The translations under genes were made by a program, and so were the position numbers. The notes under the pieces are model-generated. The model had not been told where the DNA came from and did not search any database. It worked only from the letters and a program-made list of their open reading frames with translations. From Maylandia zebra (taxonomy: Eukaryota > Chordata > Actinopteri > Cichliformes > Cichlidae), in the NCBI RefSeq assembly GCF_041146795.1, contig NC_135176.1:19851786-19915785 (forward strand): DNA of 64,000 nt. The letters are read 5' to 3'. Shown piece by piece: positions 1-13,400 of this stretch. How positions within the stretch are numbered: position 1 is the stretch's first letter; each line of letters begins with the position of its first letter.

Positions 1-1271
1 CCCACTGGGTAGTGAGTTGGATTAAACTGTGCTGCTGGAAAAGATTCAGTGCTACTTCGACTGGATAACGGTGGCTCATTTTCCACATGTTTTTGAGGAC
101 CTCTGGTTGTGGACACGGGCTTTCTGTTTCCCCTCTGTGATAGCAGCGAGTTTGGATTGATGCTGTTGTTATTGTTCAGGCCATATATGTCATCACTCTG
201 CTTTTTTTTTCTAAACATGAAACCAGACACAGCTGCCCAGGAAGGAAGTGCACATCATGATATGGTAATAAGAGAATTTGTATTTCAGAGGAGGAGGAGC
301 TTCCAAATGGGTGACCAAGGTGGTTAGTGTGTATGTGTGTGTGCAGAGACTTGTTTACTCACATGTGCATTGATGTTGGTGAAGGTGTTGCTTTTACAAA
401 TGCATTTGTCCCAGAGGCGTGCACGGCTGTGTATTTTTTTTTTTTTTTTTTTTGCCCACTTCCTGTCTCTATGCAAAAGTGTGTATACATAGCTCAGGGG
501 TGAGAAGTTCATTTGCAAGAGGAAGTGATGTTGTTATCTTGCTCAGAGAGGAGTGTGATTCGTGTGTGATATTGTGTTGACAGATTGCTGCTGGGGTCGT
601 GTCTCCACGCAGACTCTCGTGTGTTTGCTATGCAAAAGCAGCAAAAGGACCAAAGATCAATCTAAATGTTGCCATCATTTGGTGATGCAAGAAAGTGAGC
701 GAATGACAAACAAGCAAAGAATGAACCAAGCTTGATGATGGTGACGGAGGTAATTAAAAAGGTTGCAGCTAAGCTTGATGCGCGGTTGACTCAGAACAGA
801 TCAGATTAACTGTGAGCGATTGCTTGGCAGCATTTGAGTTTGACAAAGAGGCTGCTTACCGAATGTTTGATGAGGACAGGGATCAGAAGGTGGCACAAAT
901 TTGGTAGAGCGTTGCTGTCTACTTTTCGGTGCTCCGTTTATAGTCCCGAGTCATAGAGACTAATGATCTTTACCCACAATTTTTAGTATTTCATGTGTGT
1001 TTGTCTTGCTTGCATCAATTTTACATCATGCATCATTTATGTCACAAAGTTATTTCAGTCTGCTGAATATTTTGGCTGTTGTTTGATGAAACAGAACCGA
1101 ATTGTTTCTGTATACTTTATTTTGTCGTTTGCTTTAACATTACACAGTTTACCATCCTGCGGTTTCGTTTGAGAACAACAACCAAACACAGCAGCTGTGG
1201 TTAAAGTCTACTTCTTTGTTTTCAACTCTTTTGATTTTAATACTTGCTCTCTGTGTGTTCTTCTAACCACA
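1..1271. other. Upstream flank of CREBRF, no gene recognised
   Basis: This AT-rich stretch holds a T-run near 436-453 but no ORF with family resemblance. It is probably promoter, 5' non-coding exon or first-intron sequence of CREBRF, because the initiator exon at 1461 appears to be preceded by a splice acceptor. No TATA box or CpG island was convincing by eye. Confidence 0.4.
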
Positions 1272-1469
1272 GACCTGAAGCTTACCAAGAACCGCACCAG
1301 ACCACAACAGACCAGACCTGACCAGGTTGAGCCCAATTATTCACAGTCTCCCTCTCCCCCCCCCCTTAATTTATTGTGCTGATCGGACAACCTCACACCA
1401 CTGGGACTGGACAGGAGACCCAGAGGTTCCCACCACTGGAGCTCTAAGCTGTGCCTGGCAATGCCTCAG
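1272..1469 (+). other. crebrf: CREBRF exon with 5' leader and the first three codons
   Basis: A pyrimidine-rich tract ending CCACAG precedes 1272, and a clean donor (CAG|GTAAGA) follows 1469, so this looks like an internal exon. It ends with ATG CCT CAG, encoding Met-Pro-Gln. The coding exon at 5603 continues with Pro-Ser-Val-Ser-Gly-Met, which matches the N-terminus known for CREBRF. The exon's left edge is inferred from the acceptor only. A second in-frame Met at 5618 could serve as an alternative start. Confidence 0.6.
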
Positions 1470-4400
1470 GTAAGAGGTACGATAGGAGGAGGGGAAATTG
1501 TGCTGTCGCTGTTGTTGATTTGTTTTTTTCCATTAACCCATAAACCCACGAACAAAAAGTGACTTGATTTTTTTTTATTTTTAAATGGTCTGAATGAACT
1601 CTCCACAAAAATCTGAGACAAAACTTCCTGTGAGCAAGTATGCAAAACACCTGTGGACAGACAGAATCGTAGATGTGAAACACGGTTCAGGGGCTTGAAA
1701 GAGGAGAGTGACTGACCCCAGTGCTGTATGATGTCTGTAGACCCTGCATCCAAACAGCTGCTGAAGCCAGATGGGCTGACTGTGAGCGACTTTCTCAGTC
1801 CTTCTAAAAAAATAAGTGCAGAGTGCCAACTCTGAGCAGGCTTTAACATTTTTGTAATTCTCTGCGGTGCCGAATTAATAGCAACGTAGCAAAGTCAGCT
1901 CCCGGAAATGATGGTGTCAGCCTTGACAGTGTTTTTTTTTTTCTTTTTTTTTCTGCTGTTCTTTTCTCCTGTTTTATTATTCATATTAGATACCACAGGG
2001 ACTGTTTGTTTCTTAGGGTTTTGTGGTATCTTGCAAAATGTGCAAGTATGTTGTGATTGCAGCACGTCTGTAGCTGCAATCTTATCAAATAATTCCCTCA
2101 GCTGTTAGAGTGAAGAACAGGAGATGCTGGTGGTTTGTTGGGCTGAGACACGTGTTTAACTTCAGCGCTAGAACAAAAATAACAACAGCAGCTCTGGAGT
2201 AATATCTGTAGATGTTAACTTTATTGCAGATATATTAGTAATGGGTTTTATTTTAAATTGCAGGAGTGTTTTTACAGTATTTTCTATTGCTGATGGAAGT
2301 TTTTTTTTTTTTCCTTGATGATGATGATGATGGAAAAAATCAGACAGCTATCCATTATTTTGACATATTAGATCACTGATATACTGAATGTAACATGATT
2401 TTTTTCTCATAACCTTTAACTACAATATATTATTCTCTGTCAAAGTCATGGAGCATGTCTGGGAGCATTACAGGGTAGCAGGTGCTGTTGCTTCCTGATG
2501 CACCTGTCAGTAGCCATGTTTGTGGGTTATACTGATTATTAATCAGATCGGTGTGCACGCAGACACTTCCTCTGATGTTCCAATGGTGGTAAAATTATTC
2601 TCACTTTTCATGTCTGTTATGTCGTGTTTCGGTGTCCAGTGTGGCAGTAGAGGGGGAGCAGAATAAAATCACATATGAAAAGTTGTCTGTATGAGGGAGC
2701 GGATGGAAAAAAGCCTCCCATTCATGTATTTGATTATGCTTCAGTGCCCAGCTTAAGTTTGCTCAGTTCATAGTTGCGTGTTTGGGCACAATAGCTGCAG
2801 TGTTTTTGGTTGTTTTTTTGTTTTTTTTTGTGTGTGCTCTAAATGCAGAAATTTTTTTTATTTATTTATTTATTTGCTGTTGACATGAGACATGACTGCA
2901 CAGTCAGTGCTTTATCTTTTCTTTTCTCTCTCATAAATGCACACTGCTTTCTGTTTTAGTTTTTAGTATTATTGTTTATTGAAATACATCTAATGATTAT
3001 AGGAAGATTGAATGACAGATAATTGTATTGTGACTGATTATATTATGTAGGAATGATGAGATGCAGAGTCGGTCAGACTATTTAAGAAGTTGAGAAACAG
3101 CATGAACTCAATATAAAAGATGGACGTAGCCTTAGGATGTCTCCCGTTGGTTAGGCAAGACTCATCTCATTCAAGATCCCAAAAAGCTGATATTATGTAA
3201 AATATACAGAAAGAGTATTCAAGGATTTGGCAGTCATGTAAAACTTTAGGATTAACAGTAAATGGTATGAACGCAATTTTATGCTATTAATTGTGAGGGG
3301 CAGCACATGGGGGCAACAATAGACTCACGATTGGGTATTTGGAAAAAAAGAAAAGAAAAAGCTTTTTTTTTTTTTAAATTAAGGATAAGGAGGTGATCAC
3401 CACTCTGTGAAAGACTGCGTGGGCAAATTGAGCATTTATTAGTGTCACATTGCAAAGACCTGGATAATGTAATCATGTACAGTACAAAATATCCCTAAAA
3501 GATTCAACAGATGATGTTGAAATCAAGGCAATATTGACTGGTGATGAGGGCAGGGATAGCTCAGTAGGTAGAGTGGTGGCCCCATGATCGGAAGGTCGGG
3601 GGTTCGATTCCCCTGAACAGCTACCCTGAGGTACCCCTGAGCAAGGTACCGTCCCTACACACTGCTCCCCGGGCGCCCAGTGGCTGCCCACTGCTTCACT
3701 GAGTGAATGGGTTAAATGCAGAGAGGGATTTTCCCCACGGGGACCAATAAAGTACACTTTCTTCTTCTTCTTCAGGCCTTCGGACAAACAAACAAACAAA
3801 CAAAACGGCAGACATGACTTTTTTAGTGCAAATCACAGCGTGAGCTAGGGAGCACTTCTGAAACCCACTGTCTGTGAACACTGCATCGATAAATACCAGC
3901 CTGTTTTGCACAGGTCAAATGCATTTGTGATGTGATGCATCTGGGAGGTGCATTGGTAACTTGCACTTCTGTGAAACCCTTTCAAATAAGACAATGTCAA
4001 ACCGCATTCTGCACATATTCCAAGAGCACAGCTCCGTAGCAAAACAGTCCCGCTGGTAAACTGGTCTGTGTGCAGCAAATGATAGCTTCATCTATCTTTA
4101 GAAATTGAAGTCAGCTAAACTGTGAACTTACATAATTCAAATAACTGCACTCAAGTCGGATTTGTGTGTCCACTCAGCTGTTGTACAAACCTTGATCATA
4201 ATGACACAAAAATACACACAGAAAACACCTGTAGCTTCCTCCGTCTAGCTTATAATAATTCCTGGCAGAATTGAAAGTATGGCACACAAAATGTAAAAAT
4301 AATGGTAATAACTTTAGTTTTATAGCACTTCTATAGCACAGTTACAAAGTGCTTCACACTTTAGATAAAACCACACACTAAAGTCAAGTATACATGTTCA

Positions 4401-7400
4401 AACATATTGTCTTACATTCTTTCCTGCATGCACATGTTGAAAGAACGAGAAATATATGGGCGAAGGTCCTTTAAAAATGAGTTTTCATCAGTCGGTTAAA
4501 ACAACCCACAGTCACAGAGCCGACAGGCTGAAGAAGGCTGTTCCACAGTTTAGGAGCTTTAACCTCAAAAGTGCGGTCACCTCTAAATTTTAACATAGGA
4601 GGATGAAATAGTTAAGAGACACTGATGAGATTATCGGAGAGGAATAAGGTCTCAGCAGCAGCTCTGCTGTATACACAGGGTCAAGGCTCACTAGAGCCGG
4701 TGAGAACAGCAAACTCCTGGCACATCGTTTTCAGACCCCACGCGGTCTTTCGCTACTCACATTAAACATGATATATAGGTCACTTAGATAACTTAAAAAT
4801 GTTCTTGTTTGGCTTTTTTTCTGTGTTTTATTTGTTCCTCAGTAAATCGGTTTGGCTGAGATTAAAGTTATAGTTTTTACACAGCTGAATAAACATCAAA
4901 CAGAAAACTGATTAAACAGAAGTGTGAAATGGTAGAGAATTTACTCCAATGTCCTGTTATATTTTAGATAGCAAGGAGCAACGGCCGAGTTTATTAAACT
5001 CCACCGAGACAATCTGCAAATTTCATTAAAAGTTTAATAAACTATCATCTTGTCTTTATTTTTGGTTGACACATACCTAAAACACTTCAGGCTGTAAGTT
5101 AATGATAGCTATATAAGAGCAGATGCATGCTGGTGCAATAAGCTGTACGTTTTACGTTCAATGGATGCATGCTTTGATTAGTCGACTAATCGACAAAAAT
5201 AATCGGTGACTGTTCAACTACCAAAATAATTGTTTGTGGCAGCCCAACTGCACAGCAATTGTAGGAGATACATTTGAAAAGAGTAACATAAAGAAAGAAG
5301 AACTGGACCAAGGATTGAGCCCTGAGGGACACCACATGTGAGGGGCACTGATGAGGACATGTAGTTATTAATATGACATCTGAAGTGTCTTTCAGATAGT
5401 AATGATTTAAAAAAACAACAACACACATCTGATAATATGACAACAAACATTACAGAACAATATTCTTTTAAACAATAATCTTTTAAAAACTGAGCAACAT
5501 TAAAAGGAAGACAAAGGTTGAACTGAGTTTATCAGATTTTACTTGTGTTGCTGTGCATTGTTGTTTAATCAAGTGTTCCCCCCCCCCCCGTGTTTGTTGC
5601 AGCCCAGCGTCAGTGGGATGGAGCCTCCCTTTGGGGATGCCTTTCAGAACTACTCGATTGCTGACCAGGCTCTGACCAGCACTGAGCTGCTCGCCACCAG
5701 CTCTGACCCAGATTTCATGTACGAACTGGTGAGTAGACACACACAAAGACGTAAGACCTTGGTAACCATGCTTTGAATCCGGCTTCTTTTTATATTGATT
5801 CTTGTTAAGTGCTACAGTTGCTCTAAAAGACTTATATATATTTGTCAAAAAAAATCAATATAAACACTGAAAGTCACCAAGATTATTCTAAACATACATA
5901 CTCAAGTAGCTGAGCTGTAAACTAAGAAGGTTTTGATTGTGCTAAGCCACATTTATAGATTCGCCAGTGGAGACCCAGTCTCTGCCGGCGGGGCTTGATC
6001 AGACACAGCTGCTCAAGGGTCAGCTTGGCCCAAGCACCCCCACAAATATCAAAGATCAATATAAGGTTACACAGCACACTGTTTAAGGGGCCACAGAGCA
6101 GGAAAGCTGCAGGAAATCCAGTATCGTTCTTCTGATTAAAGGAAACCATATTATAAATGTTCCAATTCTTCTTTTTCTAACCTAACATTGACTTCAAGAA
6201 ACCTTAGAAACCAAAGTTATTTCATCAGTTTAATTTCTCAATTCAGCATCTTTGCTTCGCTGGTCTTCTCCTGTAAACATTTCAAATTGTGCAACTTGTT
6301 TGACAATTTGTTAAATCTGTGTGCGATGTCTAAATAGAAATCACTGGAACAGTCAAGCCAAACTGAATCAGGGCCTGTCATGTAGGGACTTTGCTGATCT
6401 GAAGTTGGTGGGTATAAATCGATTAATTTATTTTTCAGCCCGAGTTGTCTTTGACAAGAGTGCAGTGGCACAACAGTGTTACTGTGGTGAACTAATATGT
6501 CCCTAGGCTTTTAACATAACACATATAAACAAGCCAAAGTCATTTCCTGTGATGATTTTCACACAATTATCAGCCTCGCAGTTGGTTAGTTACGGCTAGT
6601 TATTAATTGCAAACAGAAAAACAGGCAGGATATCATTTGGGATGAAACAGAAGGCACTTTGGTTTTCTGGGATGCTTCCGTAGAATGAAGCTATCATTTA
6701 TGTGATAGATAATACCTGTCAAACCATCTGCTGCAATGGCAAAAGGACTTCTTCGCCAAGATTCACAATTGAAAATATTGAGGTCGGACGTGATTCCTCA
6801 CCATTTACAGGGATTATTTCAGTAATGGTGAGAAATCCTGAGGTTTATAGAAACGTTTAATGAATGCTGCCGTGGACTCGGCTTAACTTCCAGACTGGCG
6901 TTTATCAAAGCAGAGACTCGTGTCTAATTGTTTAGAAACTGTCTGACATTTGCCAGGCTCACAGGCAGGTGATATGAAGCACCGCTCATGTTGTCAGCTG
7001 CAGGTGTCTGCCTTAATTTACTGTCCTCTGTAGACTAAACAATAGTGATTGACTGCCTCACTCTCAATTTCTTTCACCCTAGTAACCCATTAATGAGATG
7101 ATGGTGTGCAGGATGACCTTCCATCTCCTTTAGTTAGTTTGTTTATCATTTGGTGTGACACCCATTTATTATTAAAGCAGCACTAGTTAGTCAGGGTGCA
7201 GAGTTTTCTAAGCTATTCAGCACAGTGGGGTGTTTTTTCTTCTTTTCTTTAACAAGAGTATTGGAAATCCTGTCTGGGGCTGCGTCAGCATCTTCTGCCC
7301 TTTTATGCAATCCCAGACTGATTTCACAATATTGACATCAGAGCTCTGTGGGGGTTGTACCATCTGTTGCAGGGCTCCCTGATCTTGGTCCTTTCATGCA

Positions 7401-10400
7401 GGTTCTTTATGGCTTTTGCTGTTTGGGACCGCTGTGTAGTGAATTTCCAGACAGTCAAACACCTGGTTGCTGGCATTATGTGGTGGCTTGTTATCATAAA
7501 TGTCTTTTATGAAAGTTAACTAAATCATTCAATAATGAAATCTAAGCTAAGTAGAATTTCATACAACATCACCTACCCTACCACCTGCCTTGATCAGCTC
7601 TCTGTCTCTTTAAACACTTTGGAGGACTTTAAAGGTCTTTTTTTTAAACTCAACAAAGCATTTAATTGTTACAAAATCTCACACAAGGTCTAATCATCAG
7701 ATAAAATGAAACGGTGGCACTTCATGTCCAATAGGTCAGCATGACTTCAATGTGAAATCTTCACTAGTCGGTGCCCTTGACTCAGTAACAGAAGAGGAGA
7801 TTGTGGGAATATTTCACATTCAGTTAGATAGTGAAATGATGACACTGCATGGCTGAAGTTTAGGAGGAAGGTGGTTGGTGGTTTGATCTCTGGCTGCTCC
7901 AGTCTGCATGCCAAAGTATCCTTAGGCAAGATACTGAACCTCAATTTGTTCTCCGATGCTTTCATTGGAGTGTAAATGCATGACTGTTGGAAAAGCATTT
8001 AGGTAGAAAAAGGTGCTCATATGAATAAGGCATGTTGTATGAAGCACTTTGATTAGAGTAGGACCAGTCCATTTACCATGATCCTTTGTGTCTGGGACAA
8101 GGACACGCACTCTAACTTTACAGATCATCCTATCCTATAACAGCTGCATGGAGGTAATTCTTTAATTTGCTGCTCTCTTCAGGACAGAGACATGAGCCAC
8201 CAGCAGAGCCCCTGTGGGGACAGCATTGTGGGGGTCGGGGATGGAGGCAAGGAGGTTGAGGGTTGCGTGGACCAGCTAATGGGTCTGGGTGAATGTGAGA
8301 CAGTCTGCAGCAGCTCGGCGTTCGAACAGTGGGACTCCTACTGGGAAGACCTCACCAGGTACTTATGATTTATTCATGTGTTGCAGCTTTTTTTTTTTTT
8401 TTTAGGCCATGTTAAACAACAACAACAACAAGTAACTGACACACAAAACTTTGACCTCTTAAACTCTGTGAAGCTGGTTTGGTTTGTAAATGAATAACTA
8501 GCAGATACTTTATATAGTGCTTTTCAAAGAGTCACAAAGTGCTTTACAAAATCCAATACAGAGCATACAAAGCCAGGCTTAAAAGCAGCAGAAAAATGGA
8601 GCAAATCACTGACTCTAAGAAAGAAGCGAAAACGAGAAGCCTTTAGCAACAGTTGAAAATGCATAGGTCACATATCACATGTGTCAACTTGAATATTGAA
8701 ATCATACAGAAACACATCCAGTGTTTGATCAACAAAGTCCCGTAAAGTTGACTTGGTGGGTTTTTGTGTGTGTGATAGTTTCTTATAAATTATGTAATTT
8801 TAAATTTTTCTGTCTTTGCTTTGAATCACGTGGGTTAGCTGACGGAGCAGAAAGTGTTGAACTATTATGAGATGCATTAACATGTTGTTGATCTGGTTTA
8901 TTTTTCATGTCATTTGCTGCTATTAAGATAGGTAGGCTTCCTGTATTTTTTTAAACTAACATTTAAAATCTGAAACTCACAGTTATGCTGTATTTTTAAA
9001 CTATTATTTAGATATTTCACCATCATCTTACTGTGGTCACGCCAGGTTTGTAGTATGAGGAGGCTGTAGTGGGCCCCTGCTTTTTATAAGCTTGCGATTG
9101 ATGATACGACTGATTTTAAGTTAAATCTGGTTTTAGTTAAATCTGTTGTTACGTCTTTCAATGAGCCTCATGAGAAAGGTCAGAAGGCTTTGAAGGTTTG
9201 TACAGAAGTAGAACAGTAATTGTGAAGGCCTGTCCTTTTGGTCTCAAATAGACGCAGCAGATGAGAATTTGAAGCAGAGAGTCGGTTAGCCGGGAGGCAG
9301 GAAGTGGTTTAAGAGGCCTGTAAACAACAAAGTAGCTGGCTGCCGCAGTCTCCTGGGGTCTCAGGTGATGCTCCGTCTGTCCTGCAGCTACCCTGATGTT
9401 TTGCTGCCAGAGTAGCTTGTGTACTCCCCTCCCCAATGTTGAGTGCAAACTGAGGGCAGACTACTGTCTCTGAAAAACAAAGTCCATTAAAACCGGGGTG
9501 GAATAGTGCTGGTTGTTGCAGGGTTTGAAAAATCTGCTGCATACAGACTTAGGTTTGGGTTGTGCCGAAGTGGAACAGAGGAAACTGCTGTATCTTTTTT
9601 TCCTAATGTGCAAACCATACTTTCCAGCTTTGACTAAGAATGTGTGTTTCGGCAACTTCAGATTAATTTTGTTATATTGTTGTGCTCTGGTGCACCAAAA
9701 TAACGTTTGGTGCTTGCTGGTCTTACCAAACTATAGTTTTCTTCACCGCACTGAAAGTGCTGAGAGAGCCTCAGAGCTTCCTGTTTATATCTTGTGGCAT
9801 GAAGAGGCTTCACTGTTATCACTGGTTTCTCACTGAAGTTACAAACTTTAAACTAAGTTAAAAGTAAAGTTGAAAAAGAAAGTTGAACAGTTACAGATTT
9901 TCTCTGAAATGTTCCAGCTTGGAAAAATGCATTTGTCTCAAGCTTTGCAAAGATAAAAGTGAAAGTGGAAGAGTCACGCTGTGCTGTGCTGTTTAACTGC
10001 TATATGACTGGACCATTGCCATCATGTGACAGGCTGCCATTGCAGTTCTAAGTAGAGACAAGTGCACTTCCACATTTAGCATCCCCTCTGTGGGGAAAAC
10101 AGGTTTTCACTGCAAGTTGCAGTAAATGAATATTTCCATTACTGGTTTTGCTGAACATTTCCAATATTTCCCTTCAGTCAGTTACTCATCTTCAAGTTTC
10201 ATATATAACAGCAGAGCATGAATGTTTAGCATGCTGAAATAGTGTTTTAGTAGTTTTTCATGAATAATAACTTGTAAATTCTAGTTTTTCTCTGATGATC
10301 ATGTTGGTCGGCTGATTATTGTATTTGCAGGGTCATTTGCATGATAAAAATGTGCATCAACAAGCTAGTATTCTAAAGATTTAACAAGCTTAGGTTATTC

Positions 10401-13400
10401 AAATGTAGACAAAAATAGGAAACAGCTGCAATGCAAAGATGTAATGAAGATACTATGACAAGAAGGCGAAGGTTTCCACTGTTGCTAGTCTGTGTCTCTC
10501 TGTATTTCACAGATACACACGGCTGGCCAGCTGTGATATCTGGGGCACCAAAGAGGTGGACTTCCTGGGATTGGATGACTTCTCCAGTCCTTACCAGGAC
10601 GAGGAGGTGATTGGTCGAACTCCGACGCTGGCTCAGCTCAACAGTGAGGACTCACAGCCTGTGGGTGAGACGCTCTACCCTCCCGCTGACCTGAGCTTGC
10701 CCCAGACTCAGTCATCCCAGCTTCCCTGTCACAGTAAGACTCTCCTGGTCCCCGGCCAAGGATCAGGCCCTGGCTCTGTTCAACCTTCACCAAGCTCCAC
10801 ATCCTCTTCCCGTCCTTCGCGCAGCCTTCTCCCGGACTTTCCTGAAGGCTCCCAAAGAGCAACCAGACCTGTTCCTTCCAGCACTGAGACTATGGCTAAG
10901 ACTCAGAGCCACCTCAGTCTCACCCAGGACCATGGTCATGCTCAAATAAAGCCCATGGTGCGTGGAACCAAAATGGGAGCCCCAACTTCCTACAGCTCTG
11001 ACTTTGTACGCAAGGCTAAAGTCCGTGTCAGTGCTGTACATAAGACCCAAGCGGACATGCCTCCCCAGACGGATTTTGAGAGGTCAGATCCCATTCTACC
11101 TCTCTCCCAGCCTCGAGTTGAGAAAGCCTCTACTTCAGCAAGTGCCGCCTTAGTGGGACTACCTGGTGCTGCCGCCGCCAGCTGTTCAGGTGGCCTGGCG
11201 AGCTTTGAAAGGAGAGTAGAGGGGACAGCGAGGAGAGAGATGCCTGTAGGCAGGTCTGCCACTGTGCCTCAGCTGGTTGAGGCGAGCCAGGCTCTGGAGA
11301 CCAGCACCTCTGGGCTGGTGATCAGCGATGGTGTTTGCAGCGGGGCTGGCAGTCTTTTGGTTGTTGAGGGTACGGAGAAGACCAAGGAAGAGGAGCACAA
11401 CTACTCTCTCTTCATGACCCGCAGCAGACTGGGCAGCAGAGGCCACCCGCAGACAGAGGAAGAGGATGAGGAGGATGAGGAGGATGAGGAAGAGGCAGAG
11501 GCAGAGGAAGAGGAAGGAGATGGGTTGGAGCTAGAAGACGAAGACCACGATGAGGGTTTTGGCAGTGAGCATGAGCTGTCTGAGAATGAAGAGGAGGAAG
11601 AAGAGGAGGACGACGAAGACTACGAAGCAGACAAGGACGATGACATGAGTGACGCCTTCTCTGAGCCAGGTAGCTACTCTCTATTTAAAATAGTTAAAGT
11701 GATTTTTATTACCTTTATTTTACCAGGTTGTCTGATTGAGATTACAATTTCTTTTAAAAGAGAGACCTGATCAAGATAGGAGCTGTACAACCCAAAACAT
11801 TGAAAAAACTCTACACGTACAACATAAAATATAAATCCACAACAATTACCCATAACAAAAAGCATTAAAAAATTAAGTGGCTAAGAGTGAGGTCAAGTAA
11901 TTTGGACATGTGAAAAGGCATGTGTGGTCCCATTTTCAGTAACTATAATCTCATTGAACGTATAAAAAAAATATGATACATTGCTACATTACAAGCAGAT
12001 GATTACAGTATTGTGTTACTTGGTATTTGGTGTCACCACAATACTGAATACACAATACATTTTTTTCTTTGTCTCTGTCTCTGTTGCATTAATTTCCTCC
12101 CCTTCCTTCTGTGTCTCTCTCTTCTGCCTCCGTCAGGCTGTGACATGGAGCTGATGGAGGACATTAAAGGGCTCACAGCAGGAGTCTCCAGCCGAAAGAG
12201 AGGAAAGCGCCGCTACTTCTGGGAGTACAGCGAGCAGCTCACCCCCTCCAAACAGGAACGCATGCTCAAGCCGTCCGAGTGGGACAGACACACGCTGCCT
12301 AGCAACCTGTACCAGAAGAACGGGCCTCTCCACGGTACTCACACATGCACAACTATATGCGCATGCAGGCATTATTAAAGTCTCGCTTTGAGCTTCAGTT
12401 TTATATGGAATTAAATAATCTTTTGCATTTAAGTGTTTCCGACATTTTATTTTACATGCCCAATATCGGCATAAAAATGATCGTATACGGCTTTTAGTGG
12501 ATAATGCAGAGTGATCAGAGACAGGCTGGTTGGATCGGTTGGATTTTCCACAGCAGCAGCTGTGCACAGCATGTTGCAGTCATGCTACAGTTTGAGTAAT
12601 CACACTGGAGTTATTAAATAAATTAAAGATGTATATTTTATTTCACACATTAAAGGACTCCTCTGTTTGCAGCAATGCAGCAAACTATTTGTCTTGTATC
12701 CATATTCTTATTTATTCAGTGTTGTAAAGGGAGTTCTTTAAGTTGAATAAAATGACTCATGTTGGATTTTGATCATCATAGTTTCAGGCTTTTAAAAGTT
12801 AGGTCATTGTCAAAAAGTTGCTGTTTGATGATTAATAATTAGGTTATTAATGCATCCCCACACCTGTCAGACCCACTGCAGGTTACCAGCTGTTGGTGCG
12901 TAGAAAATCTTTATTTAAAACTAGGGCTGTGCTATATGACCAAAATCTCATATCCCGACATCTATCGTCCCGATTACGATATAAATCACAAAAATTTAAC
13001 ATTTTCTGTAAATTATGTGAATCTCAGGCAGCTCCACTTGCGTGAAGTGTTTCCAGCAGGGCGTCGTGTACCTGTAGTCGAATGTTTTAACCGATGCATG
13101 AAACGATACATTTTTAGACATAAGTTGTAATGGCTGCCGTTTTCTTTGTGAGTATTTATTACACGGCGTGCTGCAGGGAAAAGCCTGTTCTAACGTTTGA
13201 CTCTAAGGTTTATTTTTTAGCACCTGGCGGCTCTTTTTTACTTCTCATCCGTAAACACTCTGCATACTCTTTCGCGTGATTCAGTTTATTTTGAAAAGTC
13301 TCAACAGGATCTTGAGCTTTATTGTGAAAGGTTTATGTAGAAAATAAACAAGCGGACATGCAATGGTTTTACCGTCGTTGTTGCTAACGACAACGCATAA

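Noticed and set aside
3551-3622. tRNA-like sequence with A and B boxes
   Set aside because: The 5' and 3' ends do not form an acceptor stem and a non-tRNA body with a CTT tail follows, so it was called a SINE.
5543-5776. 77-codon ORF starting at 5543
   Set aside because: It is CREBRF exon 2 extended backwards into the polypyrimidine tract and forwards into the intron.
10556-11770. 404-codon ORF taken as a complete protein
   Set aside because: It is the large CREBRF exon read from an internal Met and past its donor at 11670 into intron sequence.
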